Assembly (NCBI GenBank): GCA_028697875.1
Contig: JAQVEQ010000107.1
Span: 1-9,720 of the forward strand
Origin: Novosphingobium sp.
GTDB lineage: Bacteria; Pseudomonadota; Alphaproteobacteria; Sphingomonadales; Sphingomonadaceae
Direction of reading: 5' to 3'
Length of the DNA: 9,720 bases
Position numbers and translations under genes: made by a program. Each line of letters begins with the position of its first letter. The first letter of the stretch is position 1. The notes beneath the pieces are model-generated. The model saw only the letters and a program-made list of their open reading frames with translations, had not been told where the DNA came from and made no database searches. Shown here in pieces: positions 1 through 4,772 of this stretch.

Positions 1-150
1 ACAAATCCCGCAAATCCGCCGAATATGGCCTCATCCATGCTGGCCTCCAAACCAGTAGCCAGCTTGAATCACAAAATCCGGCCGCCGGGAATCCCCTCGA
101 TTCATTTACAAGCAGAAAGACTCTAGGACTGCCGTGCGGGCCGAGGCTTT
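1..150. other. Gene-free left edge, downstream of the amidohydrolase-like gene
   Basis: I see no convincing coding region here. The stretch lies just after the TAA stop (151-153) of the minus-strand amidohydrolase-like gene, so it should hold the end of that transcript. A short GC palindrome (CCGGC-C-GCCGG, about 79-89) followed on the minus strand by ATTTT could be a weak terminator, but its loop would be only about 3 bases with a 4-bp stem. A gene may lie just beyond the left edge. Confidence 0.4.
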
Positions 151-1446
151 TTACCAGCCGGGCATTTCCTTGCCGAATTTCTGCGCTTCTTCCTGTCCCG
201 CGACATAGATCCGCGCCCCGCCGACCCAGGTTTCGATCACGCGCGCCGTGCGCAGGTCCGCCGGGGACGCCAGCATCGGGTCGCGGTCCAGCATGACGAA
301 ATCGGCCCGTTCGCCTGTCGCCAGCCGTCCGAAGCGTCCTTCGCCATAGCCTGCCAGTGCGCCGTTCGCGGTCATCGCGGCCAGCGCGCCCTCGCGCGTC
401 AGCCGTTCCTGCGGTTGCGGTTCCCCGGCGGTATCCCCGCGCGCGATCGCCATGGCCATGTCGGCGAACGGGGCCGGGGCGGCCGATTGCGCGCCCGAGG
501 CATAGGCGATTTTGACGCCTGCCTGGGTCACGCTCTGCCACGGCTGCACTTGCGGGGCATTGGCGGGGGTGTCCGTCAGGTCGCGTTCGAACGCGCCGAA
601 GCGGAAACTGGCGATGGCGCCGTCTGCCGCGGCGCGTGTGGTCTGGGCAGGGTCTACGACCCGCACGCTTTCCAGCCGCCAGCGCCGTTCGCCTTGATAG
701 GTCTGCTTCAATTCGTCGATGGCGTCGAGCACGTCGTCCACCGCAGCATGGTTCGACGCCGCGACGGCGACCTGGAAATTGTCGATTGCGGCGCGGCTCA
801 TCCGGTTGCGCAACTGGGTGGAGGCGGTGGTCGGCACGCCGTTGCTGCCGTTGGCCGTCCCGGCGGTGCGCAGGTAGAGCCCGTTGAAGCGCAGCCGGTC
901 GTCATAGAGCCAGGGCGTCGGCCCCGGTCCGCCGATCAGGGCCATGTCCTCGACCGTGCCGGCGTAGGCCATGATGCGCAGGTAGAGCGTGTGGCTGTCG
1001 CCCGCGCGGCGATAGGTCTGCCAGTCCTCGATCGTGGTGCCCATGTCGGCCACGGCAGTGATTCCCTGCGCTGCGAGCAGGCGCTGGGCCTTCTGCAAGG
1101 CGACGTCGCGGTCTTCCGGGCGGGGCGGGGGCAGTCCGTCCTTGCCGCCGGTCATCGCGGCATAGCCGATCCGCATCAGCGAGACGTGGGAATCGACGAT
1201 GCCGGGAACGACGAAGCGCCCCGCGCCGTCGAAGCGGTAGTCGATCTTCTTCGGCCGCTTGTCCTTGCTGTCGAGCAGTTGGACGATCCGCCCGTCCCTG
1301 TCGAAGATCAGGCCGGTGAAATGCTCGACCTTGCCCGCTTCGTCGAGTGTGACGCCGTTGATATTGTCGAGCAGAGTGTCGGCCCATGCCGGTGCGGCCG
1401 AGGCAAGCAGGCATGCCGCGAGGGCGGCAGCGGTACGCAGGATCAT
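151..1446 (-). CDS. Exported amidohydrolase-fold protein (YtcJ-like), probably catalytically inactive
   Basis: The product is 431 residues. It starts with a clear Sec signal peptide (MILRTAAALAACLLASAAPA, cleavage likely after AWA at residue 22), so it should act in the periplasm. The body follows the amidohydrolase superfamily: an N-terminal beta-sandwich piece, VVPGIVDSH (79-87) at the end of the first barrel strand, and a typical C-terminal segment with ANGALAGYGEGRFGRLATGE (360-379) and ADFVMLDRDP (381-390). The usual metal ligands look lost. HxH is HVS (87-89), the RIEH motif reads RLES (257-260), the GSD motif reads SGAQ (317-320), and the HAIGD motif before AVDDVLDA (235-242) is absent. 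At 431 residues it is shorter than typical YtcJ-type proteins of roughly 530. The start at 1446 is favoured by the signal peptide, by AAAGG nine bases upstream, and by ATGA overlap with the preceding dehydrogenase gene. Fold assignment is firm; substrate or binding role is unknown. Confidence 0.85.
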   Translation of the reverse strand: MILRTAAALAACLLASAAPAWADTLLDNINGVTLDEAGKVEHFTGLIFDRDGRIVQLLDSKDKRPKKIDYRFDGAGRFVVPGIVDSHVSLMRIGYAAMTGGKDGLPPPRPEDRDVALQKAQRLLAAQGITAVADMGTTIEDWQTYRRAGDSHTLYLRIMAYAGTVEDMALIGGPGPTPWLYDDRLRFNGLYLRTAGTANGSNGVPTTASTQLRNRMSRAAIDNFQVAVAASNHAAVDDVLDAIDELKQTYQGERRWRLESVRVVDPAQTTRAAADGAIASFRFGAFERDLTDTPANAPQVQPWQSVTQAGVKIAYASGAQSAAPAPFADMAMAIARGDTAGEPQPQERLTREGALAAMTANGALAGYGEGRFGRLATGERADFVMLDRDPMLASPADLRTARVIETWVGGARIYVAGQEEAQKFGKEMPGW

Positions 1447-2342
1447 CGCGCGCCGCCTTTCGGCAGCCTGCGGATCAGGGCGCTGGTATCCTGCCGCCCG
1501 CCGCCCATGGCCTGCACTTCGGCGTAGAACTGGTCGACCAGCGCGGTGACGGGTACCGAAACGCCGAGCGTCCTCGCCTCTTCGATCGCATAGCCGAGAT
1601 CCTTGCGCATCCAGTCGATCGCGAAGCCGAAATCGAATTCGTCCGCCGCCATGGTCTGCCAGCGGTGTTCCATCTGCCAGCTCTGGGCCGCGCCGCCGGA
1701 TACCGCTTCCAGCACCTTGTCCATGTCGAGCCCGGCGGCATCGGCGAAGCGTACCGCTTCGGACAGCGAAGCCATCAGCCCGGTAATGCATATCTGGTTG
1801 ACCATCTTGGCCGTCTGGCCTGCGCCCGCGCCACCGATGTGGACGATGCGCGCGCCATAGGCGGACATCGCCGGGACCGCCCGGGCCATGGCTGCCTCGG
1901 TGCCGCCGCACATGATCGACAGCTTGCCGCTTTCCGCCCCTGCCTGCCCGCCGGAGACCGGGGCGTCGACGAACTCGAGTCCGGCCGCCCGGCATTCGGC
2001 GGCCAGTTCGCGGGCGATCCGGGCCGAAACGGTGGTGTGGTCGATCACCAGCGCCCCCGGGGCGAGCGCGCCCAGTGCCCCGTCGGGGCCGCGCATGACC
2101 TGCGCCAGGTCGTCGTCGTTGCCGACGCAGGAGATGACGATGTCCGCGCCGCGTGCCGCCTCGGCCGGGGTGTCGGCCAGCCGCGCGTCGCCCATCGTGC
2201 CGAAGCGTTTCAGCCAGGATTCGGCGCGTGCCGCCGTGCGGTTGTAGGCGGTAATCGAATGGCCTGCGTTCAGCAGGTGGCCGGCCATCGGGCCGCCCAT
2301 CACGCCTAGGCCGAGGAATGCGATGTTCTTGCTGTCAGACAT
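1443..2342 (-). CDS. NAD(P)-dependent beta-hydroxyacid dehydrogenase (3-hydroxyisobutyrate dehydrogenase / tartronate semialdehyde reductase family)
   Basis: The 299-residue cytoplasmic enzyme has the usual length of this family, which oxidises beta-hydroxyacids or reduces the matching semialdehydes. The Rossmann motif is FLGLGVMGGPMAGHL (9-23). NRT at 34-36, after the second strand, resembles the NADP(H)-binding loop of family members that prefer NADP(H), so NADPH use is inferred. The substrate loop is DAPVSGGQAGAESG (126-139), and the catalytic lysine is K179 in GAGQTAKMVNQ (173-183). The helical C-terminal domain carries the MRKDLGYAIEEA motif (245-256). The start at 2342 places the Rossmann strand right after the N-terminus; an in-frame ATG 19 codons upstream is possible, and neither has a good ribosome-binding site. 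It is the first gene of a two-gene unit with the amidohydrolase-like gene (4-base overlap) and is divergent from the threonine ammonia-lyase gene. The exact substrate (3-hydroxyisobutyrate, tartronate semialdehyde, other) cannot be told from sequence alone. Confidence 0.93.
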   Translation of the reverse strand: MSDSKNIAFLGLGVMGGPMAGHLLNAGHSITAYNRTAARAESWLKRFGTMGDARLADTPAEAARGADIVISCVGNDDDLAQVMRGPDGALGALAPGALVIDHTTVSARIARELAAECRAAGLEFVDAPVSGGQAGAESGKLSIMCGGTEAAMARAVPAMSAYGARIVHIGGAGAGQTAKMVNQICITGLMASLSEAVRFADAAGLDMDKVLEAVSGGAAQSWQMEHRWQTMAADEFDFGFAIDWMRKDLGYAIEEARTLGVSVPVTALVDQFYAEVQAMGGGRQDTSALIRRLPKGGAR

Positions 2343-2471
2343 GGGCGCGTTGTGTAGCGGCTTTTCCCGTGATGCAAATGACCAATGCACCCGTGGCATG
2401 GCCGGGTGCGGCTGGACGGCATGTGAATGAAGGTTTCCCTGAGGCGCGCTTTCGTTTAGGGCGCGCTGGCA
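2343..2471. promoter_or_regulatory. Divergent intergenic region between the dehydrogenase operon and ilvA
   Basis: This 129-base gap must hold the promoters of both divergent transcripts, since the genes on either side start here and are read outward. I could not pick out a convincing -35/-10 pair on either strand. An in-frame TAG at 2457-2459 limits how far upstream the threonine ammonia-lyase can start. AGGG at 2458-2461 is a weak ribosome-binding site for the ATG at 2472. Confidence 0.5.
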
Positions 2472-3737
2472 ATGGACAAGAGTACAACCCAGCAAACTGC
2501 CATGGAACAGGATAACGGCAACCGGCCGCTCCTCACGATCGACGACATCCGCGCGGCCGCAGAGCGGCTGAAAGGCGCGATTGTCCGCACGCCTACCCTG
2601 CGCAGCAAGACGCTGTCGGACATTACGGGCGCCAACGTCTGGCTGAAGTTCGAGAACCACCAGTTCACGGCCGCCTACAAGGAACGCGGCGCGCTCAATG
2701 CACTGACCTTGTTGAGCGACGAACAGCGCAGGCGCGGCGTCATCGCCGCCTCGGCCGGGAACCATTCGCAGGGCCTGTCCTATCACGGCACCCGGCTGGA
2801 CGTGCCGGTGACGATCGTCATGCCGCGCACCACGCCGCACGTGAAAGTGATGCAGACCGAAAGCGTCGGCGGCAAGGTCGTGCTGGAAGGCGAAAATTAC
2901 GACCAGGCCTACGAACATGCCCGCAGCATGGAAAAGCAGCTCGGCCTGACTTTCGTCCATCCGTTCGACGACCCGGTGGTCGCGGCCGGGCAGGGCACGG
3001 TCGCGCTCGAAATGCTGGAGGACGTGCCCGAGATCGATATGCTCGCGATCCCCATCGGGGGTGGCGGCCTTGCCAGCGGCATGGGCGTTGCCGCGCGCGC
3101 CATCAAGCCGGGCATCGGCCTGATCGGCGTGGAGGCGGAACTGTTCCCCTCGATGTACAACCGGCTGAAAGGCACCAACCTGCCGTGCGGCGGCGATACG
3201 CTGGCCGAAGGTATCGCGGTGTTCGAACCGGGGCATTACACTTCGCAAGTCCTTGCCGGGCTGCTCGACGACCTGGTGCTGGTGGACGAAGCTTCCATCG
3301 AGACCGCGCTCGCCCTGCTGTTGCAGATCGAGAAGACCGTGGTCGAAGGGGCTGGCGCGGCAGGGCTCGCGGCAGTGATGAACAATCGCGAGATCTTTGC
3401 CGGCAAGAACGTCGGTATCGTCCTGTGCGGCGGTAACATCGATACGCGGCTGCTGGCCAACGTGCTGCTGCGCGACCTCGTCCGGCAGGGCCGCCTCGCG
3501 CGGTTGCGCATCTTCCTGCAGGATCGTCCGGGCTCGCTCTATCGCGCGATGCACGAATTCGACGCCCACAACGTCAATATCATCGAGATTTCGCACCAGC
3601 GGATCTTCTCGACCCTGCCGGCCAAGGGGCTGGTGACGGACATCGAATGCGAAGCGCGCGACCGTGAACAGCTCGACGCGCTGATCCATGTATTGCGGGC
3701 CAAGGGCTACACGGTCAGTCAGGTCGAACTGGACTGA
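2472..3737 (+). CDS. ilvA: Threonine ammonia-lyase (threonine dehydratase), form with one C-terminal ACT domain
   Basis: This PLP enzyme deaminates L-threonine to 2-oxobutanoate and ammonia, the first committed step towards isoleucine (or threonine breakdown in the catabolic version). The 421-residue protein has the fold type II PLP layout. The Schiff-base lysine is K70 in FTAAYKERGA (65-74), followed by the substrate loop SAGNHSQG (94-101), the PLP phosphate-binding glycine loop GGGGLASG (196-203), and LCGGNID (318-324) near the PLP pyridine ring. Residues about 343-421 form one ACT domain (RIFLQDRPGSLYRAM, 346-360), matching the medium-length family type rather than E. coli IlvA with two regulatory domains. 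Effector control is therefore likely, but the ligand cannot be read from sequence. The start at 2472 lies 15 bases after an in-frame TAG; a second ATG at 2502 would give 411 residues and fits the family start equally well. The gene stands alone, followed by a hairpin. A serine dehydratase activity is the main alternative. Confidence 0.94.
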   Translation: MDKSTTQQTAMEQDNGNRPLLTIDDIRAAAERLKGAIVRTPTLRSKTLSDITGANVWLKFENHQFTAAYKERGALNALTLLSDEQRRRGVIAASAGNHSQGLSYHGTRLDVPVTIVMPRTTPHVKVMQTESVGGKVVLEGENYDQAYEHARSMEKQLGLTFVHPFDDPVVAAGQGTVALEMLEDVPEIDMLAIPIGGGGLASGMGVAARAIKPGIGLIGVEAELFPSMYNRLKGTNLPCGGDTLAEGIAVFEPGHYTSQVLAGLLDDLVLVDEASIETALALLLQIEKTVVEGAGAAGLAAVMNNREIFAGKNVGIVLCGGNIDTRLLANVLLRDLVRQGRLARLRIFLQDRPGSLYRAMHEFDAHNVNIIEISHQRIFSTLPAKGLVTDIECEARDREQLDALIHVLRAKGYTVSQVELD

Positions 3738-3763
3738 GCGGGGCGTTCCCGGCTGCTGAACGG

Positions 3764-3785
3764 GCCCTCCGTCCGGGCGGAGGGC
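3764..3785 (+). terminator. GC-rich hairpin after ilvA, possible terminator
   Basis: GCCCTCCG (3764-3771) pairs perfectly with CGGAGGGC (3778-3785) around a six-base loop, TCCGGG. It starts 27 bases after the threonine ammonia-lyase stop. No run of T follows (CCATCTGTG), so it is not a classic intrinsic terminator. It may still protect the 3' end of the mRNA or separate ilvA from the bpt operon. Confidence 0.45.
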
Positions 3786-3811
3786 GCCATCTGTGTAAAA
3801 TTAGACTCTGC

Positions 3812-3830
3812 TAACCATGATTCTTGGTTA
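3812..3830. repeat. Short inverted repeat TAACCA-N7-TGGTTA upstream of the bpt operon
   Basis: TAACCA (3812-3817) and TGGTTA (3825-3830) are perfect inverted arms separated by seven bases, in a locally AT-rich patch between the ilvA hairpin and the first start codon of the bpt operon. It could be an operator half-site pair or a small mRNA hairpin just ahead of the AAGGA ribosome-binding site. The arms are short, so chance is a fair alternative. Confidence 0.3.
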
Positions 3831-3834
3831 AGGA
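3830..3834 (+). promoter_or_regulatory. Ribosome-binding site AAGGA serving the ATG at 3844
   Basis: AAGGA sits nine bases before the ATG at 3844, a good Shine-Dalgarno match and spacing. It points to the six-codon ORF and not directly to the bpt GTG start, which lies 29 bases downstream of the motif. Confidence 0.45.
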
Positions 3835-3843
3835 TCTTTCAAC

Positions 3844-3864
3844 ATGCGAGTCAGGCGGGCATAG
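3844..3864 (+). CDS. Candidate six-codon leader ORF (MRVRRA) before bpt
   Basis: ATG CGA GTC AGG CGG GCA TAG encodes MRVRRA. It has a well-placed AAGGA upstream, and its stop codon TAG (3862-3864) shares its last base with the GTG start of bpt (3864-3866). Half the codons are for arginine (CGA, AGG, CGG), and CGA and AGG are usually uncommon in GC-rich alphaproteobacteria. The layout suits translational coupling, where ribosomes finishing the mini-ORF restart on bpt. Such short ORFs also arise by chance, and no conservation check was possible. Confidence 0.3.
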   Translation: MRVRRA

Positions 3865-4772
3865 TGACCGCCATTGCAGCGACGCATGGCAGAACAGCAG
3901 AGGACATCGCCAGTCTCGTGACGGCTCCCATTCGTTTCCCTCGGTTCTATGTGACGAGCCCCGCCCCGTGCCCCTATCTGCCGGGCCGGAGCGAGCGGAA
4001 AGTGTTCACCGAACTGCGGGGCGGCAATGCCGACGCGCTGAACGATGCGCTCAGCCGGATCGGTTTCCGCCGTAGCCAGACGGTCGCCTACCGGCCGAGC
4101 TGCGCGAATTGCCAGGCCTGCATTTCGGTCCGGGTCGTGGCGGACGAATTCCGCGCCTCGTCGACCCAGCGGCGGAACTTGCGCAGCAATGCGGACCTCG
4201 TGGCCACCGAATGCCGCCCGTGGGCGACTTCGGAACAGTTCGCCCTGCTCCAGCGTTACCTTGGTGCCCGCCACCCGGGCGGCGGCATGGCCTCCATGGA
4301 CGAGATGGATTTCGCGGACATGGTGGAGCATACCCCGGTGACGAGTTCCGTCATCGAATATCGGGAGCCGTCCGACGGGAAGGAGCCGGGCCGGCTTGTC
4401 GGTGCCTGTCTGACCGACCGGCAGGGTGACGGGCTGTCGATGGTCTACAGCTTCTACGACCCGGATCATGAGGCAAGAGCCGGACTTGGCAACTATATTA
4501 TCCTTGACCATATCCGGCGCGCGGTCGAAGCAGGGCTTCCCTATGTTTATCTCGGCTATTGGGTCGATGGCTCTGCCCGGATGCAGTACAAGGTCCGTTA
4601 CCGCCCGCTGGAAAAGCTGGGTCCGGACGGGTGGGAGCGTTTCGATCTCGAAGAACAGGGCCGGCTTATCGCTGCAACCGCCACAGCGCCTCGCGATGGC
4701 GCCGCTGCCGTCGACGGCAGCGGAAAGGACGGCGTGCCCGGCGGCCAGGACCAGTACCAGCTGCAACGCTGA
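3864..4772 (+). CDS. bpt: Aspartate/glutamate leucyltransferase (bacterial Ate1-family aminoacyl-tRNA-protein transferase)
   Basis: Bpt moves leucine from leucyl-tRNA onto proteins with N-terminal Asp or Glu, creating a primary N-degron read by ClpS and destroyed by ClpAP in the cytoplasm. The 302-residue product shows the family hallmarks: RFYVTSPAPCPYLPGR (27-42), SERKVFTEL (43-51), YRPSCANCQACISVRV (76-91) and, at the end of the GNAT-like core, YVYLGYWVDGSARMQYKVRY (227-246). Cysteines C36, C80, C83 and C86 form the conserved N-terminal set. The last 30 or so residues (about 273-302) are a Gly/Asp/Ala/Gln-rich tail beyond the usual family end and probably disordered. The start is a GTG at 3864, one base into the stop of a six-codon ORF; a later GTG at about codon 19 is less likely because it would trim the N-terminus close to the conserved core. 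It is the first main gene of a bpt-tamA-tamB operon. Older annotations call the family arginyltransferase. Confidence 0.93.
   Translation: MTAIAATHGRTAEDIASLVTAPIRFPRFYVTSPAPCPYLPGRSERKVFTELRGGNADALNDALSRIGFRRSQTVAYRPSCANCQACISVRVVADEFRASSTQRRNLRSNADLVATECRPWATSEQFALLQRYLGARHPGGGMASMDEMDFADMVEHTPVTSSVIEYREPSDGKEPGRLVGACLTDRQGDGLSMVYSFYDPDHEARAGLGNYIILDHIRRAVEAGLPYVYLGYWVDGSARMQYKVRYRPLEKLGPDGWERFDLEEQGRLIAATATAPRDGAAAVDGSGKDGVPGGQDQYQLQR

Noticed and set aside
131..152. GCC...GGC followed by TTTTT as a plus-strand terminator
   Set aside because: The stem is only three base pairs with an 11-base loop, and there is no plus-strand gene in the window ending here.
1402..1446. Lipobox-like LAAC at residues 9-12 of the amidohydrolase-like protein
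   Set aside because: A cleavage there would leave only 11 residues with too short a hydrophobic core. The AWA site at residues 20-22 fits signal peptidase I much better.
415..1527. Plus-strand open frame of 370 codons opposite the amidohydrolase-like gene
   Set aside because: It is a shadow of the sense gene, with low-complexity Gly/Arg/Val composition, no domain and no ribosome-binding site.
1447..1995. In-frame upstream extension of the amidohydrolase-like gene by 183 residues
   Set aside because: The added stretch is Arg- and Gly-rich with no domain, overlaps the dehydrogenase gene in another frame, and would bury a clear signal peptide.
2343..3689. In-frame upstream extension of the dehydrogenase across the divergent gap into the ilvA region
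   Set aside because: It would run antisense through the well-supported threonine ammonia-lyase gene and precede a Rossmann fold that normally starts at the N-terminus.
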